Below the pieces are notes generated by a model that saw only the letters and a list, made by a program, of their open reading frames with translations, ran no database searches and was not told the origin of the DNA. Positions 46,296-55,154 of a DNA stretch of 58,659 nucleotides are shown piece by piece. The DNA lies in contig JAGOWQ010000008.1 of assembly GCA_018060185.1 (NCBI GenBank), positions 1 through 58,659 of the forward strand. The letters are read 5' to 3'. The stretch's first letter is position 1. Every line of letters begins with the position of its first letter. A program made the translations under genes and the position numbers. Source of the DNA: Leptotrichiaceae bacterium. GTDB taxonomy: Bacteria; Fusobacteriota; Fusobacteriia; Fusobacteriales; Leptotrichiaceae.

Positions 46296-47492
46296 ATGAT
46301 TAAATCGGGAGTATTACAAGGCGTTACAATTTTGGATATGACAAGAGTGTTGGCAGGACCTTTTTCAGGGATGATGTTTGCAGATATGGGCGCAGATGTT
46401 ATAAAAATTGAAACACCTAAAAAAGGGGACGATAGTAGAAGTTTTGGACCATTTAAGAATGGTGAAAGTGCTTATTTTATGAATCTTAATCGTAATAAAA
46501 GAGGAATTACAATAAATTTGAAAAATCCTGAAGGGGTTAAAGTATTTTTAGAGTTAGTTGCCAAAGCAGATATTTTACTTGAAAATTTTAGGCCAGGAAC
46601 AATGGAAAAATTAGGGATTGGATATGAAAAACTTAAAGAAATAAATCCTAAATTAGTTTATGGATGTGTATCAGGATTTGGTCATTATGGACCTTATTCT
46701 AAAAGAGCAGGATATGATATAATAGGACAGGCAATGGGAGGTCTAATGAGTACTACTGGATGGCCTGATGGAGACCCAACACGTTCAGGGACAGCTATTG
46801 CAGATGTATTAGCAGGTATATTTATGTCTGTTGGAGTATTGTCTGCATATACTCGTGTTCTTAAAACAGGTGAGGGTCAGAAAATCGATGTTGCTCTAGT
46901 AGATTCAGTAGTTGCAGGATTAGAGATAATCAATCAGATATATCTAGTAGACGGAGTAATTCCAGGAAGAAATGGAAATCGTTATGAATCAATTTACCCT
47001 TATGATTCTTTCCAAACTATGGATAAAACTATTATTATAGGAGCAGGTAATGATAAATTATTCAAAATTTTATGTAGTATAATGAAACAGGAAAACTTAT
47101 TAGAAGATGAACGTTTCTTGAATAATCCGCTAAGAATTAAAAATCACGCCCCATTGAAAGAGATAATAGAAAAATGGCTTTCTGATAAAAAAGGAGATGA
47201 GATAGTAAATATGCTTTTAGAAGCAGGAGTTCCTTCTTGTCCAATATATAATATAGGTGAAGTAGTTAACGATGATCATATTGCAAACGTACGTGAGATG
47301 TTTATAGATATGGAACATCCTATAGCAGGAAAATTAAAAATAACAGGAAATCCTATTAAGTTAAGTGTGGATAAGTACTCTAAGCCTCTACCATCACCAG
47401 CATTGGGAGAACATAATGAAGAAGTCCTAAAAGAAATGTTAGGATATTCAAAAGAGAAAATAGAAGAGCTTATTAAAGGAGGAGCGTTATAG
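46296..47492 (+). CDS. Family III CoA-transferase (CaiB/BaiF)
   Basis: 398 residues. The N-terminal GVTILDMTRVLAGPFSGMMFADMGADVIK motif (quoted in part) and the catalytic aspartate D170 in AIADVLAG identify the formyl-CoA/succinyl-CoA transferase family. The enzyme moves CoA from a donor such as succinyl-CoA or acetyl-CoA to a carboxylate. Next to an HMG-CoA-lyase homologue, the likely acceptor is a 2-methylmalate (citramalate), as in the Chloroflexus citramalate CoA-transferase. The stop codon shares one base with the next start. Confidence 0.88.
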   Translation: MIKSGVLQGVTILDMTRVLAGPFSGMMFADMGADVIKIETPKKGDDSRSFGPFKNGESAYFMNLNRNKRGITINLKNPEGVKVFLELVAKADILLENFRPGTMEKLGIGYEKLKEINPKLVYGCVSGFGHYGPYSKRAGYDIIGQAMGGLMSTTGWPDGDPTRSGTAIADVLAGIFMSVGVLSAYTRVLKTGEGQKIDVALVDSVVAGLEIINQIYLVDGVIPGRNGNRYESIYPYDSFQTMDKTIIIGAGNDKLFKILCSIMKQENLLEDERFLNNPLRIKNHAPLKEIIEKWLSDKKGDEIVNMLLEAGVPSCPIYNIGEVVNDDHIANVREMFIDMEHPIAGKLKITGNPIKLSVDKYSKPLPSPALGEHNEEVLKEMLGYSKEKIEELIKGGAL

Positions 47493-48394
47493 TGAAAGAA
47501 TTGAATTTTATAGAAATTGCACCAAGAGATGGGTTTCAAAATGTTAAAGAATTTATTCCTACTGAGGTAAAAAAAGAAATTATTGATAGATTGGTTAAGG
47601 CAGGTATTAAAACAATACAAGTTACATCGTTTGTAAGTCCAAAAGCAATACCGCAGATGTGTGATGCAACTGAAGTAGCACAATATGCCCTTGCAAAATA
47701 TCCTGACGTAAAATTTTATGCTTTAACTCCAAATCGTAGAGGAGTAGATAATGCGTATAAAGCTGGAATAAGAGAAATAGCATATGTGATTTCTGTAAGT
47801 GAAAGTCATAATAGGGCAAATGTAAATTCTACTCCTGATGAATCTTTTAAGGAATTAGCTCAGGTAGTAAAAGATTATCCAGATATGAAAGTTAATTTAG
47901 ATGTTGCAACTGCGTTTGGATGCCCATTTGAAGGAACGACTTCATTAGAAAAATTAGTAGATTTCGTTCAAAAAGGTATTGAAATAGGGATTAGAACATT
48001 TGATATTTGTGATACAATAGGTGTTGCTTATCCTAAACAAGTAAAAGAGTATATGACAACTTTACAAAATAAATTTCCACAAGCAACTTTCGGAATTCAT
48101 ATCCATGACACAAGAAATATGGGTATGTTAAATACTTATGTTGCTATTGAAGCTGGAATTTCACGTATATTTTCTGTTTGTGGTGGATTAGGTGGATGTC
48201 CTTTTGCACCTGGAGCCTCAGGAAATACAGCTAGTGAAGATCTTGCTAATATGCTTATGCTTTGTGGTTATGATCTTAAATTAGATTTGAAACAATTAAT
48301 AGATACAGCAAAGTATATGAAAAAACAAATTCCTACAGGAAATTTCAGCAGTCATCATGTTGATATCGATGATGAAATCTGTGCTTGTGTATAG
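47492..48394 (+). CDS. HMG-CoA-lyase-like enzyme, possible citramalyl-CoA lyase
   Basis: 300-residue TIM barrel. EIAPRDGFQN near the N-terminus, HIHDTRNMG (metal histidines) and the signature CGGLGGCPFAPGASGN with its catalytic cysteine are intact. True HMG-CoA lyase splits HMG-CoA to acetoacetate and acetyl-CoA; the homologous (R)-citramalyl-CoA lyase gives pyruvate and acetyl-CoA. Overlap with the CoA-transferase gene and the hydratase/isomerase upstream favour the second reading. GTG start behind AAAGGAGG. Confidence 0.85.
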   Translation: MKELNFIEIAPRDGFQNVKEFIPTEVKKEIIDRLVKAGIKTIQVTSFVSPKAIPQMCDATEVAQYALAKYPDVKFYALTPNRRGVDNAYKAGIREIAYVISVSESHNRANVNSTPDESFKELAQVVKDYPDMKVNLDVATAFGCPFEGTTSLEKLVDFVQKGIEIGIRTFDICDTIGVAYPKQVKEYMTTLQNKFPQATFGIHIHDTRNMGMLNTYVAIEAGISRIFSVCGGLGGCPFAPGASGNTASEDLANMLMLCGYDLKLDLKQLIDTAKYMKKQIPTGNFSSHHVDIDDEICACV

Positions 48395-48418
48395 AAATTA
48401 AGATTGGGAGGGATACAA

Positions 48419-49234
48419 ATGGATAAAATTTGCAAAATAATAAGAAAAGATATTTTAAAAATGATTCATAAGGCTGGTTCAGGTCATCCAGGAGGTTCGC
48501 TTTCTGCAACTGAAATCATGTCAGTTCTTTATTTAGGTGGTGTAATGAAAATAGATTCGAAAAATCCTGAATGGGAAGATAGAGATAGATTTATTTTATC
48601 AAAAGGGCATGTTGCGCCAGTATTATATGCTGTTCTAGCACGTGCAGGGTTTTTCGATTCAAAACACTTAGATACTTTACGTGAATTGGGAAGTATTTTA
48701 CAAGGACATCCTCATAAGGAGCATTTACCTGGTTTAGATACATCTTCAGGTTCTTTAGGTCAGGGAGTATCAATTGCAGCAGGAAAAGCATTAGCTTTGC
48801 TAAGAAAAGGAGGAAATCAAAGAGTATTTTGTCTTGTAGGTGATGGTGAGTTACAAGAAGGACAGATTTGGGAAGGAATAATGACGGCAGCACATCATAA
48901 ACTTTCTAACTTTTGCCTCATAATAGATGATAATAAAATACAGTTAGATGGAAATGTGTGTGATATTAAAAATGTATATCCTCTAAAAGAAAAATTTGAA
49001 AGTTTTAATTTTCACACTATTGAAATAGATGGTCATGATTGCAACGCCTTATTTAAAGCTTTTGAAGAATTTGATTCTGTAAAAGATAAACCCACTGCTA
49101 TTATAGCTAATACAGTAAAAGGAAAAGGAGTTTCATTTATGGAAGGTCAAGCAGGTTGGCATGGATTGGCCCCTAATGATAATGAACTTGAAAAAGCTCT
49201 TATAGAAATTGGAGGGGGTGATTGTCATGGATAA
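48419..49234 (+). CDS. Transketolase, N-terminal (TPP-binding) subunit
   Basis: 271 residues, equal to the first third of a full transketolase. AGSGHPGGSLSATE, the active-site SKGHVAPVLYA, GSLGQG and the TPP motif GDGELQEGQIWEG...DDN are present. ATG 48419 follows GGGAGG. Split transketolases of this kind are common in anaerobes, in both the pentose pathway and special sugar-acid routes. The end overlaps the next gene by 8 bases. Confidence 0.93.
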   Translation: MDKICKIIRKDILKMIHKAGSGHPGGSLSATEIMSVLYLGGVMKIDSKNPEWEDRDRFILSKGHVAPVLYAVLARAGFFDSKHLDTLRELGSILQGHPHKEHLPGLDTSSGSLGQGVSIAAGKALALLRKGGNQRVFCLVGDGELQEGQIWEGIMTAAHHKLSNFCLIIDDNKIQLDGNVCDIKNVYPLKEKFESFNFHTIEIDGHDCNALFKAFEEFDSVKDKPTAIIANTVKGKGVSFMEGQAGWHGLAPNDNELEKALIEIGGGDCHG

Positions 49235-50162
49235 AAAACCACCAAGAGATGGATATGGAGAGGCAATCTTAGAATTATGTAAAGATAAAGATAATGTTAT
49301 TATATTAGATACCGATGTAGCAAAATCTACTCGTACTGTATGGGTAAAAGACAAATATCCTGAAAAATTTATAGATATTGGAATTAGTGAACAAGACATG
49401 GTTGGAGTTGCAGCAGGACTTTCTAGTGAAGGGTTTGTACCATTTGGAGCTGCATATGGAGTATTTCTTTCAGGTCGTGCATTTGATCAAATTCGTACAA
49501 CTGTATGTTATGACAAGTTAAATGTAAAATTAATTGGAGCTCACGCAGGAATTTCTGTAGGTCCTGATGGAGCAACTCACCAAGCATTGGAAGATATGGC
49601 ACTTATGTCTGTTTTACCTAATATGACACTCATAGCTCCTTGTGATAGCAATGAGGCAAAAAAAGCTACTCTTGCAGTATATGAGCATGAAGGACCTTGC
49701 TATATACGGTTTGGAAGAGAAGCTATACCACAAATTACAGATGAGAATACACCTTTTACTATTGGGAAAGCTAATGTATTGGCAGAAGGTGATGATTGTA
49801 CTGTATTTGCATGTGGTGCTATGGTATATGAAGCTCTAGAGGCTAGAAAGCAGCTTTTAGAACAGAATGTATCTATTTCAGTTATAAATGTACACACAAT
49901 AAAACCTTTAGATAAAGAAACAGTTTTGAAATATGCTAAGATCACCAAAGCGGCTGTTGTAACTCAAGAGCATCAAGAAACAGGAGGATTAAATGGCGTT
50001 GTTTCACAATTGTTATCAAAAGAATATCCTATTCCATTAGGATTTGTGAGTATAAATGATACATTTGGAGAATCTGGGAACCCAGATGAACTTATGGAAA
50101 AATATGGATTAAATCATAAAAATATAATTAAAGCAGTGTTAGAAACTATTTCAAAGAAATAA
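49227..50162 (+). CDS. Transketolase, C-terminal subunit
   Basis: 311 residues. The pyrimidine-binding domain includes the catalytic glutamate in GISEQDMVGVAAGL, with AGISVGPDGATHQALEDMAL and PCDSNEAKKATLA, and the C-terminal domain follows. ATG 49227 lies behind GGAGGGGG inside the end of the N-subunit gene. With its partner it moves two-carbon ketol units; hydroxypyruvate is a possible donor, given the glycerate genes next door. Confidence 0.93.
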   Translation: MDKKPPRDGYGEAILELCKDKDNVIILDTDVAKSTRTVWVKDKYPEKFIDIGISEQDMVGVAAGLSSEGFVPFGAAYGVFLSGRAFDQIRTTVCYDKLNVKLIGAHAGISVGPDGATHQALEDMALMSVLPNMTLIAPCDSNEAKKATLAVYEHEGPCYIRFGREAIPQITDENTPFTIGKANVLAEGDDCTVFACGAMVYEALEARKQLLEQNVSISVINVHTIKPLDKETVLKYAKITKAAVVTQEHQETGGLNGVVSQLLSKEYPIPLGFVSINDTFGESGNPDELMEKYGLNHKNIIKAVLETISKK

Positions 50163-50170
50163 AAAATGTT

Positions 50171-50196
50171 AGGAGCTGTTAAAGCTCCTATATTTG
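50171..50196 (+). terminator. Weak hairpin after the transketolase genes
   Basis: AGGAGCT (50171-50177) pairs with AGCTCCT (50183-50189), but only a short T-poor tail follows. It may terminate partially. Confidence 0.45.
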
Positions 50197-50310
50197 AATG
50201 CAATGATTTTTAAAAAAAAGCAAGTGAATTTTATATTTATCAATTAATTTTTAAATAATTTTACTTTAGAATTTAAAAATTAAATATCACATTAAAACAG
50301 GAGACTAAAA

Positions 50311-51276
50311 ATGAAAATAGTAATATTAGACGGGTATACGTTAAACCCAGGTGACTTAAGTTGGGATGGATTTAAAGAATTAGGGGAAGTTACAGTTTAT
50401 GACAGAACCCCTTTTGATGATGTAAGTGAAATAATTTCTAGAATTGGGGATGCTGATGTTGTCATAACTAACAAAACTCCTGTTAATAAAAAAGTATTAG
50501 AATTTTGTACAAATATAAATTATATAGGAGTTTTAGCTACAGGATATAATGTAGTGGATGTAGAAACATGTACTAAAATGGGGATAACAGTATGTAATGT
50601 TCCAGATTATGGAAGTGCAATTGTAGGTCAATTTTCTATTGCATTGTTATTAGAAATTTGTAGTAGAGTAGGGCATCATAGCCAAGCTGTGCGTGAAAAT
50701 TTATGGGAGAAAAATCCTGATTGGTGTTTTTGGGATTATCCACTTGTTGAACTTTATGATAAAACAATAGGAATTATAGGATTTGGAAGAATAGGTAAAA
50801 GCACTGGGGCTATTGCAAAAGCTATGGGGATGAATGTTATAGCATATGATATATTTCAAGATGATTATGGAAAATCAATAGCTCAATATGTAGAATTAGA
50901 TAAACTTTTGAAAAATTCAGACGTTATTGCATTACATTGTCCACTTTTAGAGGAAACAAAAAATATCATATGTAAAGAAAATATTAATAAAATGAAAGAC
51001 GGAGTTATTATTTTGAATAATAGCAGAGGAGATTTAATTGTTGAGCAAGATTTAGCTGATGCGCTTAATGAAGGTAAAGTATATGCTGCTGGGCTTGATG
51101 TAGTATCTAGTGAGCCTATAAAAAGTGATAATCCATTGCTTAAAGCGAAAAATTGTATAATTACCCCGCATATTTCATGGGCAGCTTATGAAAGTAGAAA
51201 ACGTTTGATGGGTATAGCCGTTAAGAATTTAAAAGATTTTAAAAATAATACACCACAAAATGTCGTTAATTTATAA
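50311..51276 (+). CDS. D-2-hydroxyacid dehydrogenase (glycerate dehydrogenase-like)
   Basis: 321 residues. The NAD-binding motif GIIGFGRIGKS lies in the middle domain. The catalytic set is recognisable as the Arg in NNSRGDLIVEQ, a Glu near the VSSEP segment and the His in ITPHISWAAYES. It is closest in pattern to hydroxypyruvate reductase/glycerate dehydrogenase. With the glycerate kinase 1.4 kb downstream it can feed hydroxypyruvate or glycerate into glycolysis; lactate-type 2-oxo acids are alternatives. Confidence 0.88.
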   Translation: MKIVILDGYTLNPGDLSWDGFKELGEVTVYDRTPFDDVSEIISRIGDADVVITNKTPVNKKVLEFCTNINYIGVLATGYNVVDVETCTKMGITVCNVPDYGSAIVGQFSIALLLEICSRVGHHSQAVRENLWEKNPDWCFWDYPLVELYDKTIGIIGFGRIGKSTGAIAKAMGMNVIAYDIFQDDYGKSIAQYVELDKLLKNSDVIALHCPLLEETKNIICKENINKMKDGVIILNNSRGDLIVEQDLADALNEGKVYAAGLDVVSSEPIKSDNPLLKAKNCIITPHISWAAYESRKRLMGIAVKNLKDFKNNTPQNVVNL

Positions 51277-51443
51277 AATATGTAATTACATTATTTTGAT
51301 AAGAAAATTAGAAATAATATATATTCAATGTATTAAAATATATTTTAGAACTGTGTTAATCAAATTTAATTATAGTACAGGAATTAAAATTAGAATGTAT
51401 TTTTTGTTCATTCGTGATATAGTGTTCAGAAAGGATGGATATT

Positions 51444-52559
51444 ATGAATATTTCTAAAAATTTGGCTACAAATATTTTACAACAACTAAAAAATATTATA
51501 AACCAAGATTTAAATTATATAAATGAAGATGGAACAATAATTGCGAGTACTGATCCAAAAAGAGTCGGAACTTTTCATGCTGCTTCTGTTGAATGTATTA
51601 AAAGAGAAAAAACAATTATTATTGAAAATGACAACGAATACATAGGTAGTAAAAAAGGGATAAATATGCCCATTTATTTTGATGAATCTATAATTGGAGT
51701 TATTGGAATAACAGGAGATAAAAAAGAAGTTAGTAAGTTTGGAGAAATAATAAGACTTATGACTAGTATTCTTCTAAAAGAAGCGTGGATAAAGGACCAG
51801 GATATCAGAAAAGGTAAGATAGTAAAATCATTTATTGAGAGAATAGTGTTAGAATATGAGCATGATTTTTTTCCTATGACCGATTTTCTATTTCCTTATG
51901 TAGTTATCGTTGGAAAAGCTGATAAAAATGACGTTTTTATAGATGAAGAAGATATTCAAAGTGTATTAAAAGATAATCTTTCATATAATAGACATAATTA
52001 TTTTACATTCTATAGAAATGAAGTGATTATTCTATATCACTATCATAAAGATGAAGATATATCTAAAGCGTTGGACAATTTAATAAAAAAGCTTAGTGAA
52101 AAAATAAAATTAAATTTTAAGTTTGGAATAGGAACAAAATCCTCTGAATACGAAGAATTGAAAATATCATATAAAAATGCGAAAGAGATTCTAAAAATAT
52201 CTGATGTCTTTTCTGCTTCAGATTCTGTTTTTGAATATGACAAAAAAGATTTAGAACTTCTTTTCATAAATTTTAAGATGTCTAATATGAAAAGTTTTAA
52301 TGAAAAAGTTCTAAAAAATTTTTCCCAAAAAGAATTAAAAGAATTTTCAACTATAATGACTATTTATGAAGAATTTAATGGTAGTATTACTCAAACAGCA
52401 GAAAAACTTTTCATGCATAAAAATACGTTACAATATAAATTACAAAAAATAAAAAAACTTAGTGGATATGATCCTAGAGTATTAAGAGATTTTACTGTGT
52501 TAAGTTTGGCGTTTAAGCTTAGAAGTATGGGCATTAAATCTTCAGGAATTTCAAAATAA
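51444..52559 (+). CDS. CdaR-type sugar-diacid regulator (PucR-like C-terminal HTH)
   Basis: 371 residues. The N-terminal sugar-diacid recognition domain (about 1-130, with YINEDGTIIASTDPKRVGTFH) is followed by a GGDEF-like middle region and a C-terminal PucR-type helix-turn-helix (ITQTAEKLFMHKNTLQYKLQKIKKLSGYDPR). CdaR activates glucarate, galactarate and glycerate use in E. coli. Here it lies between the dehydrogenase and the glycerate kinase and is the only regulator inside the island, so it is the best candidate for its control. ATG 51444 follows AAGGA. Confidence 0.88.
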   Translation: MNISKNLATNILQQLKNIINQDLNYINEDGTIIASTDPKRVGTFHAASVECIKREKTIIIENDNEYIGSKKGINMPIYFDESIIGVIGITGDKKEVSKFGEIIRLMTSILLKEAWIKDQDIRKGKIVKSFIERIVLEYEHDFFPMTDFLFPYVVIVGKADKNDVFIDEEDIQSVLKDNLSYNRHNYFTFYRNEVIILYHYHKDEDISKALDNLIKKLSEKIKLNFKFGIGTKSSEYEELKISYKNAKEILKISDVFSASDSVFEYDKKDLELLFINFKMSNMKSFNEKVLKNFSQKELKEFSTIMTIYEEFNGSITQTAEKLFMHKNTLQYKLQKIKKLSGYDPRVLRDFTVLSLAFKLRSMGIKSSGISK

Positions 52560-52579
52560 AGTAATATATAATGAAAAGT

Positions 52580-52597
52580 TTTAGTATATATACTAAA
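52580..52597. promoter_or_regulatory. Perfect 18-bp palindrome before the glycerate kinase
   Basis: TTTAGTATATATACTAAA is self-complementary over all 18 bases, and no T-run follows, so it is not a terminator. A TAATAT-like -10 lies about 30 bases after its centre. It may be an operator for the CdaR-type regulator encoded just upstream. Confidence 0.45.
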
Positions 52598-52723
52598 TAA
52601 AAATAAAAATATTAGTCTATGTAATATAGTAAATATAGGGAACAAAAGGTATAATTTTTGTATTAGATGTATTACATTACAACATAATTGTAGTTTGAGT
52701 AAAACATAAAAAGGAGGTCAAAA

Positions 52724-53863
52724 ATGAAAATTGCAATTGCCCCAGATTCTTTTAAAGAAAGCATGACAGCAAAGGAAGTATGTGGAAGTGTGGAAAGAGG
52801 TATTTTATCAATTTTTCCAAATTGCGAAATAATAAAAATACCAATGGCTGATGGTGGAGAAGGAACTTTAGAATCTCTTGTTGATGCAACAGACGGTAAT
52901 ATTTATTGTGAGAACACATTAAATCCTTTAGGTGAAGAAATAATATCAAGATATGGTATATTGAATGAGAAAAAGACAGCCGTTATAGAAATGGCATCTT
53001 CAAGTGGATTAGAATTAATTCCCATAGAAAAAAGAAATCCATATATTACAACAACTTATGGAACAGGTCAATTAATTTTAAAAGCTTTAGATCACAATAT
53101 AGAAAAAATAATATTAGGGATAGGTGGAAGTGCAACAAATGATGGTGGTTCAGGAATGTTACAGGCATTAGGTGCAAGATTACTAGATGAAAAAGGAGAA
53201 AAAATAGGTTTTGGGGGATTTGAACTCTCAAAATTAGATAGAATTGATTTTTCAACATTAGATAAGAGATTAAAAAATATTGAAATTCTTGTAGCATGTG
53301 ATGTAACCAATCCCTTAACAGGTGAAAATGGAGCAACGTATGTATTTGGCCCACAAAAAGGTGGAACAAAAGAAATGTTAGAAGTTCTTGATAATAATTT
53401 ATGCCATTATTCAAAAATAGTAAAAAGGGATTTAAATATTGAAATTGATAATATACCTGGTGCTGGTGCTGCAGGTGGATTAGGCGGAGGTTTATTGGCA
53501 TTAGGAGGAGTTCTAAAAAAAGGTATAGAAATTGTAATGGAAATTACAGATTTCGAAGATAAAATAAAAAATTCTGATTTGATAATAACTGGAGAAGGAG
53601 GTATGAATAGCCAAACAATATGTGGAAAAACACCATTTGGAGTAGCAAAAGTAGCCCAAAAATATAAAATACCAGTAATAGGAATAGCTGGAGACTTGGG
53701 AAAAGGATATGAAATTTTATATGAAAATGGATTTGATGCTATATTTTCCATAATGCCAGGAGTTAGGACTTTAGAAGACGCGCTTAAATCAGGAAAGATA
53801 AATGTAGAAAATACTATAAGGAATATCTTTTCTATACTAAAATTGCAAAAAAATGAAGATTAA
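52724..53863 (+). CDS. Glycerate kinase (GlxK/GarK family)
   Basis: 379 residues. IAPDSFKESMTAKEV at the start, MADGGEGTLESLVDA, GIGGSATNDGGSGMLQALGA and the late ITGEGGMNSQT and GIAGDLG segments are those of class II-type glycerate 2-kinases. The product 2-phosphoglycerate enters lower glycolysis. AAAGGAGG lies before the ATG. Its last 4 bases overlap the end of the convergent antiporter gene. Confidence 0.93.
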   Translation: MKIAIAPDSFKESMTAKEVCGSVERGILSIFPNCEIIKIPMADGGEGTLESLVDATDGNIYCENTLNPLGEEIISRYGILNEKKTAVIEMASSSGLELIPIEKRNPYITTTYGTGQLILKALDHNIEKIILGIGGSATNDGGSGMLQALGARLLDEKGEKIGFGGFELSKLDRIDFSTLDKRLKNIEILVACDVTNPLTGENGATYVFGPQKGGTKEMLEVLDNNLCHYSKIVKRDLNIEIDNIPGAGAAGGLGGGLLALGGVLKKGIEIVMEITDFEDKIKNSDLIITGEGGMNSQTICGKTPFGVAKVAQKYKIPVIGIAGDLGKGYEILYENGFDAIFSIMPGVRTLEDALKSGKINVENTIRNIFSILKLQKNED

Positions 53864-55035
53864 GGAGAAAGAAATTTTTTATAAGTTATATCCATAAAAT
53901 ACGATCCTAGAGGAGCGGTTATAAGTATAGATAAAACGGATACTATTAAAATAGTATTTCCTGAAGAAAGACCCAGTGATAGAGGTATACCTCCTAAAGC
54001 AGCTTGAACAGTTGCTTTAGGAGAATACGATATCATACAAAATAGTTTTTCTTTTAAATTTAAAGAGGTTTTTAACAATGAAAGAAATACCCCAAACATA
54101 CGAAAAATTAAAACTATTAAAATGAGGATTATAGAAGAAAAACTAAATCCTAAAGCATATTTTATATTAACAGATGCTCCTACTAATACAAATAATAAAA
54201 GCTCAGAAGCAATCCATAATTTAGAATATTTTAAAGAAAGTCTTTTAGATAAAATATTATAATTGCTATTTATAGTTACTCCCAAAGCCATGATAGAAAG
54301 TAAACTTGAGAAAGTTATATTTCCTTTCATAATTTTTTCTAAAGACACTAGTAAAAATGACATGCTCAAAATAATAATTACTTTTAGACTATCACGAATA
54401 TGTAACTTTTTGAACAATATTATTAAAATTAGCGCGCAAAAATATCCAATTAATATACCAAATAAAATAGAAGTTGGTACTTTTAAGAAAACTGATGGAG
54501 AAAAATTACCATTAGATGCAAACCCTAAAAAAGAAGTAAATAAAGTAATCACATATATATCATCTACAGAAGCACCTGTCATTATAAGCTGAGGGATGCT
54601 TTTTTCTTTTCCGTAATTTTTTTCAATTAATTTTAACATTTTTGGAATGACTATAGCTGGAGAAACAGCTGCTATTACTGCTCCTAAAATAGCTGCATCA
54701 ATTAATTTAATATTTAACAATATAGGAGCAAATAAAATAGTACCTATAATTTCCAGTGTAGCAGGAATAAAACACATCAAAAAAGCAGGTCTACCCACTT
54801 TTTTTAAGTCATTTATATCTAAGTTTAAGCCAGCCCTTGTGAGTATAATAATAAGAGCAATTTGTCTTAAATCAGAAGAAATTAATAAAATTTTTTGATC
54901 TAATAAATTTAAAGCATAAGGACCAAAAATAATACCTATTAAAAGCATTCCTAATAATCTAGGTAATTTTAATTTATTAAAAATTGTTCCTAAAATTACT
55001 CCAAATAAAAAAATTAAGGCCAAACTTAATAGCAT
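53860..55035 (-). CDS. Cation:proton antiporter (NhaP/Kef-type)
   Basis: 391 residues with about twelve hydrophobic segments and no cytoplasmic regulatory domain. LKLPRLLGMLLIGIIFGPYAL and LTRAGLNLDINDLKK are typical of the CPA superfamily, and the ASVDDIYVI segment holds a candidate ion-binding aspartate pair on TM5. It exchanges Na+ or K+ for H+. AAAGGA precedes its ATG. It is the only minus-strand gene in this part and is probably unrelated to the island. Confidence 0.9.
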   Translation of the reverse strand: MLLSLALIFLFGVILGTIFNKLKLPRLLGMLLIGIIFGPYALNLLDQKILLISSDLRQIALIIILTRAGLNLDINDLKKVGRPAFLMCFIPATLEIIGTILFAPILLNIKLIDAAILGAVIAAVSPAIVIPKMLKLIEKNYGKEKSIPQLIMTGASVDDIYVITLFTSFLGFASNGNFSPSVFLKVPTSILFGILIGYFCALILIILFKKLHIRDSLKVIIILSMSFLLVSLEKIMKGNITFSSLLSIMALGVTINSNYNILSKRLSLKYSKLWIASELLLFVLVGASVNIKYALGFSFSSIILILIVLIFRMFGVFLSLLKTSLNLKEKLFCMISYSPKATVQAALGGIPLSLGLSSGNTILIVSVLSILITAPLGSYFMDITYKKFLSP

Positions 55036-55154
55036 CTAAAACACATCCTTTCAATTTAATTAAAAGATTATCATAAATATTTTTTTATTTCAAGGGAAAA
55101 ATAAATTATATTATGGTATAATAATTTATAAAAAAAATTATATGAGGTGATATA

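Noticed and set aside
51260..51457. 65-codon frame between the hydroxyacid dehydrogenase and the CdaR-type gene
   Set aside because: Overlaps the start of the regulator and the end of the dehydrogenase, has no ribosome binding site, and has the residue bias of translated AT-rich spacer.
53046..53751. Long minus-strand frames (114 and 151 codons) opposite the glycerate kinase gene
   Set aside because: Shadow frames of a well-supported gene; no ribosome binding sites, and low-complexity composition.
54263..54898. Plus-strand frames of 109 and 83 codons inside the antiporter gene
   Set aside because: They are antisense to a conserved membrane protein and have no family resemblance.
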